NCBI GenBank assembly: GCA_030388825.1
Contig: CP128835.1
Span: 2,040,001-2,104,000 of the forward strand
Length of the DNA: 64,000 nt
Source of the DNA: Rossellomorea sp. AcN35-11
GTDB lineage: Bacteria > Bacillota > Bacilli > Bacillales > Bacillaceae_B
Direction: 5' to 3'
Below the pieces are notes generated by a model that was not told where the DNA came from, made no database searches, and saw nothing but the letters and a program-made list of their open reading frames with translations. The first letter of the stretch is position 1. Each line of letters begins with the position of its first letter. Positions 45,669 to 53,844 of the stretch are shown piece by piece. Both the position numbers and the translations under genes were made by a program.

Positions 45669-46319
45669 ATGACAATGGACAGGTTGACTGAAGCTCTGTT
45701 AGCTCAATATAAAAATCAATTCTCCAAAACCAGGCCATTTCTTATCGGAGTCGATGGACTAGGTGGATCAGGGAAGACCACGCTTTCTAAACAAATGTGT
45801 CATAAGTTAAAGGCAGCCAATTTCGAAAGCTTCATTTTACATATTGATGATTACATTGTTCATAAAGAAAAACGTTATCAAACGGGTTGGGAAGAATGGT
45901 ACGAATATTACTTTCTACAGTGGGATCTTGAATTGCTTCAAAAAGAATTATTCGAAAAGATACATCATAACGTTCGTCTTTTAACTTTACCTTATTATGA
46001 TCATTTAGCTAACACACTGTTGGACGAAAAAGTGAACGTACCGCCTCATGCGATTGTGATCATTGAGGGGGTATTTTTACAAAGAAAAGAATGGCGCCGA
46101 TACTTTGATTTCATGATATTTCTTTCTTGTTCCCATAAGCTGAGATCTAAAAGAGTTCTCAATCGGGATACCTATCTTGGTGATTATGGAGCAAGGCTGG
46201 AGAAGTATGAAAAAAGATACTGGTCAGCAGAAGATTACTATCTTCAAAATGAAGATCCAATGGGAAAAGCAGATTACATATATGAAGACATAGACTCTTT
46301 TGATCACAACAAGAGATAA
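45669..46319 (+). CDS. P-loop kinase, uridine kinase-like
   Basis: A 216-residue nucleoside/sugar kinase-like protein. Walker A is GLGGSGKTT (about residues 30-38); LHIDDYIVHKEKRYQTG corresponds to the substrate-binding region of uridine kinases, IVIIEGVFLQRKEW to the Walker B area and HKLRSKRVLNRD to the lid. ATG 45669 with AGGGGG at 45656-45661; the upstream extension to 45609 has no ribosome site. Such enzymes phosphorylate uridine, pantothenate or related hydroxyl compounds; the substrate here is not settled. The 15-mer TTGAAATAATTGGTA lies at 45600-45614, a possible promoter element. Confidence 0.8.
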   Translation: MTMDRLTEALLAQYKNQFSKTRPFLIGVDGLGGSGKTTLSKQMCHKLKAANFESFILHIDDYIVHKEKRYQTGWEEWYEYYFLQWDLELLQKELFEKIHHNVRLLTLPYYDHLANTLLDEKVNVPPHAIVIIEGVFLQRKEWRRYFDFMIFLSCSHKLRSKRVLNRDTYLGDYGARLEKYEKRYWSAEDYYLQNEDPMGKADYIYEDIDSFDHNKR

Positions 46320-46437
46320 AGACAGATATAGTATCATTCCTTACTCACTGAATGGAGTGATCTTCCTTATTCCGTAAAATAGATGAAACCTGACTGGCTA
46401 GCATACGTCTAATCTTCTAAATAGATATTGGGAGGTT

Positions 46438-46803
46438 TTGCCTGTTAATAGAATAACAATTGGATTAATGATGGGTGTCTTATTCGTTGGATTAATCTCT
46501 TGCTCTACCAAAGTAGAAGAGAATGCTGCTCCTCATGAAAATGAGAAGTACCAATCTGAAATAAGAGTTGCTTGGGAGTTCGTTAAGAATAAAGGCTGGG
46601 ATGAATGGGCTAAAGGGGATTGGAGAAATGCTTCAATAGAGGTGACGGATACGAGGGGTGGACATTTGCTCAACGGTGAACCTCATAGAGATGAGGTGGT
46701 CAAGGTTTCTTTTGAACCTCAAGAAAACAGTATCAACGGGGTGCCTCAAATATTTGTTGATCTTCACGAACAAGAAGTTATAGGATATGTTCCGGCTGAA
46801 TAG
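46438..46803 (+). CDS. Small lipoprotein
   Basis: About 121 residues, signal segment TIGLMMGVLFVGLISCSTK with lipobox LISC. GGAGG at 46431-46435 is only 2 bases from TTG 46438, so the true start may be a little further in. The mature part carries FVKNKGWDEWAKGDWRNASI and a C-terminal strand VPQIFVDLHEQEVIGYVP, no named family. Neighbours on both sides are also small exported proteins. Confidence 0.5.
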   Translation: MPVNRITIGLMMGVLFVGLISCSTKVEENAAPHENEKYQSEIRVAWEFVKNKGWDEWAKGDWRNASIEVTDTRGGHLLNGEPHRDEVVKVSFEPQENSINGVPQIFVDLHEQEVIGYVPAE

Positions 46804-46874
46804 GGCCTTCTTATTCTTTAGAAAAGATTGCTTAAAGCAGGAAGAGAAAGAATGCAAGAGAGGGGGAGATGGAA

Positions 46875-47267
46875 GTGAGAAATAAGATTGTCCTAACCAT
46901 CATGTTCATCAGTCTGGGCGTAAATGTGTTTTTACTGGGAAAGTGGTTTCTGTTTGAACGAGGGTATCATCCAAACCAGGAAGAAACGATTATTTTAAGC
47001 GAAATGGTACATAAAACGATTCAAAGTGAAGAGTATGAAGAACTATCGAAAAAAGAAAAGGTGATGGCGATTGATGCAAACATGGATAAAAACAAAGGCG
47101 GGGTATTCCCTTATTATTTCGGAGTAAGTGTACGTACTGATCAACAAACCTATCTATTTTCCTGCAGCGATGAAGAGTGTTTAACGATGGAAATGGGAGG
47201 AACAACCTATTCCCTTTATGAAGACGAAGAACCCCGACTTCCATTTGCTGTAGAGCAGAAGAATTAG
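46875..47267 (+). CDS. Single-TM anchored hypothetical protein
   Basis: About 130 residues. GTG 46875 has GGGGGAG 6 bases upstream, whereas ATG 46869 would be too close to that site. One N-terminal anchor (IVLTIMFISLGVNVFLLGKW), then an extracytoplasmic domain with two nearby Cys (FSCSDEECLT), which may be a disulfide or metal site. No family recognised. The GNAT gene follows 24 bases later, so they are probably co-transcribed. Confidence 0.55.
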   Translation: MRNKIVLTIMFISLGVNVFLLGKWFLFERGYHPNQEETIILSEMVHKTIQSEEYEELSKKEKVMAIDANMDKNKGGVFPYYFGVSVRTDQQTYLFSCSDEECLTMEMGGTTYSLYEDEEPRLPFAVEQKN

Positions 47268-47291
47268 AAAAGTGAGATGAGGAGACAAGAA

Positions 47292-47828
47292 ATGAAAACA
47301 TTCGACTGTCCCAAAGTCCAATTAAGAGAATTAACTCTTGATGACGTGGAGGACCGGTATCAATGGTGTCTGGATCAAGACGTGATAAAGCACTTGAATA
47401 TGCCGGAGAAGTATCCTCCCTTCAGCCGGGAAGAAACGGAGCGTTGGATTGAAATGTGCATGAAGAAAACGAATGGATATGAGCAAAGAGCCATCATGAC
47501 GGAGGGCACCCATATTGGCTGGGTGGACCTGAAGAACATCGATCAGCTGAATAAACATGCCGAGTTGGGGATTGCCGTAGGGGATAAAACGTTTTGGGGA
47601 AAAGGCTATGGACTGGCTGCCATGAAAGAAATGCTCATGTGGGGCTTTCATGAATTGGGGCTGAACAAGATTTGGTTAAGAGTGGAAGTGGATAATGAAA
47701 AAGCGATCAAGTCTTATTTACGGATGGGCTATGTGGAAGAAGGGATTTTAAGACAGGATCGGTTGAGAAACGGAGAGTTTGTTGACCGCTTAAGAATGAG
47801 TATTCTGAAGCAGGAGTTTATTAAGTAA
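47292..47828 (+). CDS. GNAT acetyltransferase, RimJ/RimL type
   Basis: A 178-residue protein with the complete RimJ/L-like GNAT plan: VQLRELTLDDVEDRYQW at the N-terminus, HIGWVDLKNID, AELGIAVGDKTFWGKGYGLA (the acetyl-CoA pyrophosphate loop WGKGYG) and LRVEVDNEKAIKSYLRMGY. ATG 47292 is favoured because GAGGAGAC lies 6 bases upstream. It probably N-acetylates a protein terminus, amine or antibiotic; the acceptor is unknown. Confidence 0.85.
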   Translation: MKTFDCPKVQLRELTLDDVEDRYQWCLDQDVIKHLNMPEKYPPFSREETERWIEMCMKKTNGYEQRAIMTEGTHIGWVDLKNIDQLNKHAELGIAVGDKTFWGKGYGLAAMKEMLMWGFHELGLNKIWLRVEVDNEKAIKSYLRMGYVEEGILRQDRLRNGEFVDRLRMSILKQEFIK

Positions 47829-47863
47829 GTGTAGATAAAAAAAGTGAAAGGGAGTTTTGAAAA

Positions 47864-48166
47864 ATGGTTGGTTTACTGAATGTTGGAAGTCTGGTGCTTG
47901 GACTGATGTCCTTGTTTCTTCCCATTGTGAATCTGATGAAAGAAAATAAACACTGGGTGGTTCTATCCATGATCAGCATAAGCGCCTGCGGGTTGTCCCT
48001 TTGCTTCCAAATCTTTTATACCTATCACAAGGTAACGGTGGAAGACTGGGGAGCCCTGATGGACACCATGTATGCCGTGGCATCGGTTTCAGCGATTCTG
48101 CTTATTGTCACGATAATCCTAAATGCCGTGACACTGAAGGTGTATCGGTACAGAACAGCGAAATAG
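47864..48166 (+). CDS. Three-TM hypothetical membrane protein
   Basis: A 100-residue protein beginning GLLNVGSLVLGLMSLFLPIV, with further TM segments WVVLSMISISACGLSLCFQI and AVASVSAILLIVTIILNAVT and a short basic tail. AAAGGGAG lies about 8 bases upstream of ATG 47864. Similar small proteins occur widely in Bacillus without assigned function. A terminator follows at 48189. Confidence 0.6.
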   Translation: MVGLLNVGSLVLGLMSLFLPIVNLMKENKHWVVLSMISISACGLSLCFQIFYTYHKVTVEDWGALMDTMYAVASVSAILLIVTIILNAVTLKVYRYRTAK

Positions 48167-48188
48167 GTTACTAGAAAAGGGAAAGGAA

Positions 48189-48227
48189 GAGAGGGAATCC
48201 TCACCGATGCAGGGTGCCCTCTCTATT
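48189..48227 (+). terminator. Rho-independent terminator
   Basis: GAGAGGG (48189-48195) with CCCTCTC (48217-48223), then a T-rich stretch. Confidence 0.6.
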
Positions 48228-48250
48228 TTCATAAACATAGGAGGAGAGAG

Positions 48251-48652
48251 ATGTCCTACGATATGCAGTGTCCGTTATGCAATCCCGAGAAAGACCGGGA
48301 GCAAACCATTGTGTTGGAAAATAGAACATGCTATTTTCTGCAGCACCCTAAACATCAGGGTGTCTTGGTAGGCAGCGGTTTGATTGTCCCTAAAAACCAT
48401 CACAGGGATGTGTTTGATCTCACTCCAGAAGAGTGGAAGGATACGTACGAATTGCTTCAGGAGGCCAAAAAAATAGTAGATGCTGAGCATGCTCCTGACG
48501 GCTATACACTTGGCTGGAATGTCGGAACAGTATCCAACCAGGAAATTCCTCACAGCCATCTTCACGTCATCCCGAGATACAAAGATGAACCGTTGGCGGG
48601 GAAAGGGATTAGATACTGGTTAAAGCAGGAGGGAAATAGGAGAGTCAAATAA
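48251..48652 (+). CDS. HIT-family protein
   Basis: A 133-residue histidine-triad hydrolase. The catalytic motif is HSHLHVIPR at about residues 99-107; the N-terminal CPLCNPEKDRE gives a zinc-ligand Cys pair, as in many bacterial HIT proteins, and GSGLIVPKNHHRDVFDLTPE is the usual central strand and loop. The family cleaves nucleotide phosphoramidates or dinucleoside polyphosphates. ATG 48251 is supported by GGAGGAGAG. Soluble, cytosolic. Confidence 0.88.
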   Translation: MSYDMQCPLCNPEKDREQTIVLENRTCYFLQHPKHQGVLVGSGLIVPKNHHRDVFDLTPEEWKDTYELLQEAKKIVDAEHAPDGYTLGWNVGTVSNQEIPHSHLHVIPRYKDEPLAGKGIRYWLKQEGNRRVK

Positions 48653-48769
48653 AGATCATCATCACTTATCATCAATGATTGAAGATAAGTGTATTTTTTT
48701 ATACAGAAAGATGAAACCAACTCCTGACTCATTCGTCTTAGCATTAAAGAGAATCGGGGTGAGACACGT

Positions 48770-49318
48770 GTGAGGAAGATCAAGAATGAGAGCTGGTTGG
48801 ATGACCGGGATGCCTGGCTTGAATTGATTATGGATGAGTACGGGGAACGGTTGACAAAGCTTGTGTATAACTATGTGAAGGACTGGAGCCTCGCTGAGGA
48901 TATTGTTCAAGATGTATTTATCACGTGCTACAAACATTATGAGAAAACAAATGAAATCATTTCGTTCAAGGCGTGGATTTACCGGTTGGCCATCAATAAA
49001 TCAAAGGATGTCTTGAAGAGCTCTGCTTTTCGTAACGTGGTGATGAATGCCAGTCTTTTTGCTTTTTTCACCTCAAAGGATCTGGTGCCTGAGAAGGATG
49101 TAGTGAAGCGGAGCGAGGAAGAGTTCCTTTCCAGGTGCGTACTGTCCCTCCCTGTCAAGTATCGTGAAGTGATCACGCTTTATTATTATGAGGAATGTTC
49201 CATTGAAGAGATGAAAGGGATGCTGGGCCTTAATCCGAATACCATCAAAACGAGGTTGAACAGAGGCCGGAATAAGCTGAAAAACATGATGGAAAGGTGG
49301 GGATATGATGGAGAATAA
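48770..49318 (+). CDS. ECF RNA polymerase sigma factor
   Basis: A 182-residue sigma factor with region 2 (LVYNYVKDWSLAEDIVQDVF, FKAWIYRLAINKSKDVLKS) and region 4 (LPVKYREVITLYYYEECSIE, LNPNTIKTRLNRGRNKLK). GTG 48770 with GGGGTGAG upstream. It overlaps by 11-14 bases with the next gene, which encodes a membrane protein, the typical layout of a sigma factor and its anti-sigma factor. It should direct RNA polymerase to a small stress regulon probably including its own promoter; the signal is unknown. Confidence 0.9.
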   Translation: MRKIKNESWLDDRDAWLELIMDEYGERLTKLVYNYVKDWSLAEDIVQDVFITCYKHYEKTNEIISFKAWIYRLAINKSKDVLKSSAFRNVVMNASLFAFFTSKDLVPEKDVVKRSEEEFLSRCVLSLPVKYREVITLYYYEECSIEEMKGMLGLNPNTIKTRLNRGRNKLKNMMERWGYDGE

Positions 49319-50330
49319 GCTGAATCAGTTAAGAAAAGCGATGGATTCTACGACTCACAAAGGCCTTCACTTTACGGAAGCTCAAAAACACAACATTCGA
49401 TATGCGGTTCAGGCAGATGACTCTATCAAGCACAAAAAACCGAATGCATTCGTGCTGATCGCCGTTGCCACTTTCACCATATGCTTGCTGGCCTTCTTCG
49501 TCTCGACTGAGTGGTTGACCAGGGAATCGAATGAACCAATCCAAGGCGGTTCCATTTCGCCAAACAAGTGGGAAGTAACTCACGACTATAAGGAAGATGG
49601 AGAAGTCGTGTTCAGCATCTTTCCTGACCCTGAGCTGCAGGCAGAAAAGCCGTATGGATATATATTCCATTTCAATGAACCCTTCGCCACCTTTAAAGGA
49701 AAAGAGCTTTCCATCTCTGCCGTTCATAAGGAAACCGGGGAACGGATGCAGGTGCTGCCTCCCCAACCCATCACCGAGCCTTCAACAGGATACTCGAGCT
49801 TACAGCGCTTCACCGCAAGCTTCCAGGTTCCATACAGCGGCCTATGGAGGTATGAAGTATCCCTCGACGGCGATGCCTACGGAAATGTGGTGGTGAATGT
49901 GGCTGAAAAACAAGCAGACGAGATGGTTTTCCCTGAGGGTCTCCCTGAATATGTCCAGGAACGTGATGTTGAACAGATCGATTGGAATCGAAAAGCCGTC
50001 ACATTCGGAGGCAACCTCATTGGAAACGAAAATCAATCCGGCATCATAGGTGCCGATATGCCAAGCTTAACAGGACAAAAATGGATGTGGCATTTATGGG
50101 ACACGAAGGCTGCAGAACTAACGGTGGTTGGATTTCACAGAGACACCCAAACCGTCCACCCTGTCCTCAACCATGGGAATGGATGGACCATTGCCCTCGG
50201 GGGAGAGAATAACGGTGCAGATGTCCATACCCCATCATCTGTCACCATCCCTGAACGAGGTGAATGGGCATTCCTGCTTTATGCAGACAGGGAATTTTTC
50301 GATGTCATCGTGTTGGAGATAAATGAATGA
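49308..50330 (+). CDS. Membrane anti-sigma-like protein with extracytoplasmic domain
   Basis: A 340-residue protein: a cytoplasmic head of about 45 residues (NQLRKAMDSTTHKGLHFTEA), one TM segment (AFVLIAVATFTICLLAFFVS) and an outside domain of about 260 residues with beta-rich sequence (DGEVVFSIFPDPELQ, SGLWRYEVSLDGDAYGNVVV, KWMWHLWDTKAAELTVVGFH). The head, TM and overlap with the sigma gene suggest an anti-sigma factor; the outside part resembles DUF4871-type domains (from memory). ATG 49308 follows GGTGGGG. A terminator-like hairpin GCCT...AGGC with T-rich tail lies at about 50353-50380. Confidence 0.75.
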   Translation: MENKLNQLRKAMDSTTHKGLHFTEAQKHNIRYAVQADDSIKHKKPNAFVLIAVATFTICLLAFFVSTEWLTRESNEPIQGGSISPNKWEVTHDYKEDGEVVFSIFPDPELQAEKPYGYIFHFNEPFATFKGKELSISAVHKETGERMQVLPPQPITEPSTGYSSLQRFTASFQVPYSGLWRYEVSLDGDAYGNVVVNVAEKQADEMVFPEGLPEYVQERDVEQIDWNRKAVTFGGNLIGNENQSGIIGADMPSLTGQKWMWHLWDTKAAELTVVGFHRDTQTVHPVLNHGNGWTIALGGENNGADVHTPSSVTIPERGEWAFLLYADREFFDVIVLEINE

Positions 50331-50487
50331 TGGGACCGTTGTAGAAAAATGGGGCTTGCCTGTAGAGGTAGGCTTCTTTTTTATGAAAATATATATTGAG
50401 ATTGACTTGGTAATTTGAAATAATTGGTAGTGTGAAAAATTATATTAATTAACATAAATAGAAAAATAAACACATGGATGTGGAGTG

Positions 50488-50553
50488 ATGGGGCTGTATT
50501 ATTTACTGCTGCTCTTGATTGGAGTCATCGTTGCTGCATGGCTGGTTTGTTGA
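50488..50553 (+). CDS. Possible 21-residue hydrophobic peptide or gene remnant
   Basis: ATG 50488 after GGAGTG gives GLYYLLLLLIGVIVAAWLVC; its TGA overlaps another ATG giving PGSSDVISKVLEKVA. The two pieces may be one small protein split by a one-base loss. Very low confidence. Confidence 0.25.
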   Translation: MGLYYLLLLLIGVIVAAWLVC

Positions 50554-50633
50554 TGCCGGGAAGCTCTGACGTGATTTCGAAGGTGTTGGAAAAAGTTGCT
50601 TGATTATCTTAACTAACTGAAGGGACGAGTCAC

Positions 50634-51128
50634 GTGAATGAAAGGAATACAAGTAAATATCACCGGGCATTTGGGGTGTACGGTGTCTGTTTCGAGAATG
50701 ATAAACTATTGGTGATAAGAAAAAACAGAGGTCCTTATATGAACCGTTATGACCTTCCAGGAGGAAGTTTAGAAGAAGGTGAGTCTTTATCTCAGGCGTT
50801 GAAAAGAGAATACCTCGAAGAGACTGGCCTTGACGTGGAATTAGAAGAGAATATTGGTGCCGTGGATTTTAAACTTCCTTGGAAGTGGAGGGAGTATACA
50901 GATGTGCATCATATAGCCGTCTATTATTCTGTTAGATTCATTGCAGGAGAGATAAGCGTTCCGGAACCATTCGAAGCACAAGATTCCCTGGGTGCCGTCT
51001 GGGTTACAGAAGAAGAAGTGTCCATTGATAATGCTTCTCCCCTTGTTCTTAAAGCATTCCAATGGATAAGAACCAAAACATTAGGGGTGGAAGCTGAAAG
51101 CTATGAACATTGGACAATAGTTAAATAG
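50634..51128 (+). CDS. Nudix hydrolase
   Basis: A 164-residue protein with a full Nudix box at about residues 41-63 (GGSLEEGESLSQALKREY followed by LEETGL, with the R-E-x2-E-E core). The N-terminus YHRAFGVYGVCFENDKLLVI is the usual first strand. It hydrolyses a nucleoside diphosphate linked to another group; the specificity is not visible. GTG 50634 with AAGGGACGAG upstream. Confidence 0.88.
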   Translation: MNERNTSKYHRAFGVYGVCFENDKLLVIRKNRGPYMNRYDLPGGSLEEGESLSQALKREYLEETGLDVELEENIGAVDFKLPWKWREYTDVHHIAVYYSVRFIAGEISVPEPFEAQDSLGAVWVTEEEVSIDNASPLVLKAFQWIRTKTLGVEAESYEHWTIVK

Positions 51129-51161
51129 GTAAGTGAGTCTATCATTGAAAGGACGAATTAG

Positions 51162-51330
51162 ATGCAAATTATTCCCGGCAATAAACGTTTCGACTTAGAG
51201 GAATTTCTTAAAAAACCTTTATATGGATAAGGGATATACGAGAAATCTGGACGGTTATATTGTAGAAACCTATCACCCCGTGGAAAATGGTGAGGAAGAA
51301 GTGGAGATTTATTTGCCGATCAAAGCGTAA
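51162..51330 (+). pseudogene. GyrI-like/effector-binding protein, tail remnant
   Basis: ATG 51162 (with AAAGGA upstream) opens MQIIPGNKRFDLEEFLKKPL, which soon stops; a second frame from 51223 reads MDKGYTRNLDGYIVETYHPV then EVEIYLPIKA and TAA 51330. The end resembles that of AraC effector-binding/GyrI-like domains (..EVYLPI). The gene seems reduced by an internal deletion and a shift. Low confidence in the family. Confidence 0.35.
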
Positions 51331-51366
51331 GAAGAGATATCTTCAGAATCTGAACGGGGGAATACG

Positions 51367-51687
51367 ATGTTTATGAAAGTGTATCAGTATCATATTCAAC
51401 CAGATAGAGTGGACGAATATTTAGCCATTCAAGACAAAGTATCAGACATCTACGGGAGATATTCAACGGTTCAAACTCTGTATCTAAACAGCAGAGACGA
51501 TGCCACGAAGTGGATGGAGATTCTGAAATATGAGGATGAAGAACAGTTTGAAAAGAGTATGGATAAGATAAACGAACAGGAAGAGATACAGGAACTTTTC
51601 AAAGCCTTCCAATCTCTGTTGGTCAGGGATCAGAAGGAGATAAGGGAAGAAGTTTTTCACATATCCGGTCCTTCCATAAAAGGTTAA
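51367..51687 (+). CDS. Dimeric alpha/beta barrel protein (antibiotic biosynthesis monooxygenase-like)
   Basis: A 106-residue protein: VYQYHIQPDRVDEYLAIQDK, TLYLNSRDDATKWMEILKYE, then helices (DEEQFEKSMDKINEQEEIQE). Size and strand-helix order fit the ferredoxin-like ABM/NIPSNAP superfamily. Catalytic role unknown; many members are structural or haem-handling. AACGGGGG lies about 8 bases before ATG 51367. Confidence 0.55.
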   Translation: MFMKVYQYHIQPDRVDEYLAIQDKVSDIYGRYSTVQTLYLNSRDDATKWMEILKYEDEEQFEKSMDKINEQEEIQELFKAFQSLLVRDQKEIREEVFHISGPSIKG

Positions 51688-51725
51688 GAGACAGATTATA
51701 TGTACTGATAATGGAGGAAACAATA

Positions 51726-52532
51726 TTGAACAAGTACGGAAACGATTTATTTAAGGGATCAGCTGGCTATTATTCGAGATACAGACCGATGTATCCTTCT
51801 TCCCTGGTACGATTCCTGGTTGATGCTTTCTCTTTGAATGGGGAACAGAATCTCCTCGATGTAGGCTGTGGAACAGGTCAACTGACCATCAGGTTTTCAG
51901 ATTGGTGCCATAAACTGGTCGGGATCGACACGGAACAGGAAATGATCGAAGAAGCAAAGCGTCTTCATCAAGAGATCAGAATGGGCCAGATTCAGTGGTT
52001 CAATGGGACCTTGGAGGAATTTAAGATAAACCATCATGAGCCTTTTCATCTCGTCACCATCGCTAAGGCCTTTCATTGGATGGACCGAGAGAAGGTACTG
52101 GAGGAATTATACGATATGATCCCTCCAGGGGGCGGTGTCGCCATCATTGATGAGTATCACCCAACTAAAACGCTTCAGCCATGGCAGGCAAGGTTTCATG
52201 AAGTGGTGAAAAAATGGTATGGCCCGGACAGAAGAGCCGGCAACTCCACGTACACCCATCCTGTCATCACCCATGAAGAAGTTCTGTCACAGTCATCCTT
52301 CCACCTTGAAGTTCATACATTGCCTCCCCACGACATAACGTGGACCATCGAGTCCTTACTGGGGAACCTCTACTCGACCTCTTACGGATCGAAGCGGTTT
52401 CTCGGGGAGCACGTCCCTCTGTTTGAACAGGAAGTCAAAGAGGCGATGCTTGAGGTTTGTGAGTCTGGGGAGTACAGGGAAGAATCCATTGTATCCGTGA
52501 AGATCGGAAGGAAGAAGCAGGTTTCTGGATAG
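51726..52532 (+). CDS. Class I SAM-dependent methyltransferase
   Basis: A 268-residue methyltransferase: motif I LLDVGCGTGQLTIRFS, KLVGIDTEQEMIEEAKR (acidic end of strand 2), TLEEFKINHHEPFHLVTIAK and FHWMDREKVLEELYDMIPPG (the FHWMD feature is typical of methyltransferase_11 proteins). TTG 51726 is preferred because GGAGG at 51713-51717 lies 8 bases upstream; ATG 51711 overlaps that site. Substrate unknown. A terminator follows at 52562. Confidence 0.88.
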   Translation: MNKYGNDLFKGSAGYYSRYRPMYPSSLVRFLVDAFSLNGEQNLLDVGCGTGQLTIRFSDWCHKLVGIDTEQEMIEEAKRLHQEIRMGQIQWFNGTLEEFKINHHEPFHLVTIAKAFHWMDREKVLEELYDMIPPGGGVAIIDEYHPTKTLQPWQARFHEVVKKWYGPDRRAGNSTYTHPVITHEEVLSQSSFHLEVHTLPPHDITWTIESLLGNLYSTSYGSKRFLGEHVPLFEQEVKEAMLEVCESGEYREESIVSVKIGRKKQVSG

Positions 52533-52561
52533 AATGATTGAGATTAGTGTAGAAACAAAGA

Positions 52562-52596
52562 GAGGCTTACCCTGTTCCTGGTGAGCCTCTTTTTAA
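52562..52596 (+). terminator. Rho-independent terminator
   Basis: AGAGGCTTACC with GGTGAGCCTCT followed by T5. Confidence 0.85.
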
Positions 52597-52679
52597 GTAT
52601 GTGGATGATCTGCTTTATGATATCAAGCGATTACTCATGATATAGATCAGATCGATACAAAATTACCTTTACAGATGAG

Positions 52680-52698
52680 AATGATAATTGTTATCATT
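52680..52698. promoter_or_regulatory. Fur box (iron-dependent repressor site)
   Basis: AATGATAATTGTTATCATT is an almost perfect inverted repeat (AATGATAA/TTATCATT) and matches the core of the Fur consensus GATAATGATAATCATTATC. It lies 35 bases before the nitroreductase start, where a repressor would block the promoter when iron is plentiful. Confidence 0.85.
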
Positions 52699-52732
52699 TA
52701 TATAAGGATTACTAATGTGAGGGGATTGTACA

Positions 52733-53287
52733 ATGGAAAAGACAAAATCAAATGTAGCCACCATCATTCGTGAACGCCGTTCGATTAAAAGCGGATATAC
52801 CAATCAAGAAGTGACAGAGGAAACCGTATCTGAAATCCTGGACGATGCCATTTGGGCACCGAACCACGGATTACGGGAGCCATGGCGGTTTATTTTTGTG
52901 TCAACGAAAGAGAAGGAAGGCTTTGTAGAGAAATTAGTGAAAACCTTTTCTCCCGATATGCAGGAGAACAGAAGGAATTACTTCAGCCAGCCGGCTGCAT
53001 TCCTGATTGTGATCATGGAGGAAGATCCAAGACAAAAACAATGGGAAGAGAATTTTGGTGCCGTCAGCTCCCTCATTCAAAACTTTCAGCTCCTCGCGTG
53101 GGAGCAAAAGCTCGGGGTAGTTTGGAAAACCAATCCACATATTTATGACCCAAAGGTGCGTGACTTATTAGACGTGAAGCCTGGTGAGAAGATTGTGGGA
53201 TTCTTGCATCTGGGATACTTTGATCAAGTCCCGCAGGTGAGACAGCGTACATCTGTGGAAGAGAAGTGGACGGTGTTTAAGAACTAG
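52733..53287 (+). CDS. yfhC: Nitroreductase family protein, YfhC-like, iron-regulated
   Basis: A 184-residue FMN-dependent nitroreductase-fold protein: IIRERRSIKSGYTNQEV (FMN phosphate-binding R-R-S), ILDDAIWAPNHGLREPWRFI and LGVVWKTNPHIYDPKV with GEKIVGFLHLGY at the end. The Fur box directly upstream recalls Bacillus subtilis yfhC, which I remember as a Fur-regulon gene, so a role in iron-limited growth, such as flavin- or siderophore-linked reduction, is plausible. ATG 52733 has GAGGGGA upstream. A terminator follows. Confidence 0.85.
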   Translation: MEKTKSNVATIIRERRSIKSGYTNQEVTEETVSEILDDAIWAPNHGLREPWRFIFVSTKEKEGFVEKLVKTFSPDMQENRRNYFSQPAAFLIVIMEEDPRQKQWEENFGAVSSLIQNFQLLAWEQKLGVVWKTNPHIYDPKVRDLLDVKPGEKIVGFLHLGYFDQVPQVRQRTSVEEKWTVFKN

Positions 53288-53329
53288 GCAGTTTCCGTAG
53301 TGTCAATCTGATAGAAAAACGTTGAAGAA

Positions 53330-53364
53330 GACCCCGTCCATACACTGGATGGGGTCTCTTTGAC
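53330..53364. terminator. Terminator between converging genes
   Basis: AGACCCCGTCC with GGATGGGGTCT, an 11-bp stem between the nitroreductase and the UPF0303 gene. Confidence 0.75.
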
Positions 53365-53375
53365 GATTCTATAAG

Positions 53376-53834
53376 TTATTTATCTAAAAAACGTCTTACA
53401 CCCTTCACTGCGTAGTCGTGATCAAGCTCCGGTGTGAGTCCTGCTACCGTCACACTTCCAATGACTCCTGCTCCTTGCAGGCGGATAGGCAGAGAGCCGC
53501 CGATGGCTTGATAATCGTGTGGTGAAAGCAGGGAATGCGTATCATGATGGAGACCATTTTCCTCAAAGCGTGCAGCAATGAATTGCGTACTATGATTATA
53601 GTGATCTACTACTCTTTTTTTGCGGTGAAGCCAGTAAACATTCTCTTCTGAAGTCCCATCCATTAAATGTGTGAATAGAGGGACACGGTTTCGTTCCACA
53701 TGGACGGCGATGTTGACCCCGTTTTCTTTAGCGAGATGGACAAGCTCCATGCCTAGATGCAGGGCATCATCGTTTGAAAAAGACGTAAATGTTAAGGAAT
53801 CCTCTAATTGTTGTAACTGTTCTGTGTTCATCAT
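53376..53834 (-). CDS. UPF0303 / heme-degrading domain protein
   Basis: A 152-residue protein of the UPF0303 (GlcG/HbpS-related) family: EDSLTFTSFSNDDALHLGME, INIAVHVERNRVPLFTHLMD, NEEVYWLHRKKR-type strand and IGGSLPIRLQGAGVIGSVTV followed by LDHDYAVKG. Related proteins bind haem or corrin. The adjacent Fur-controlled gene makes a link with iron or haem handling reasonable but unproved. SD AAAGGAGA precedes ATG 53834. It is the last gene of a minus-strand set with the MFS and IclR genes. Confidence 0.75.
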   Translation of the reverse strand: MMNTEQLQQLEDSLTFTSFSNDDALHLGMELVHLAKENGVNIAVHVERNRVPLFTHLMDGTSEENVYWLHRKKRVVDHYNHSTQFIAARFEENGLHHDTHSLLSPHDYQAIGGSLPIRLQGAGVIGSVTVAGLTPELDHDYAVKGVRRFLDK

Positions 53835-53844
53835 GCATTCTCCT

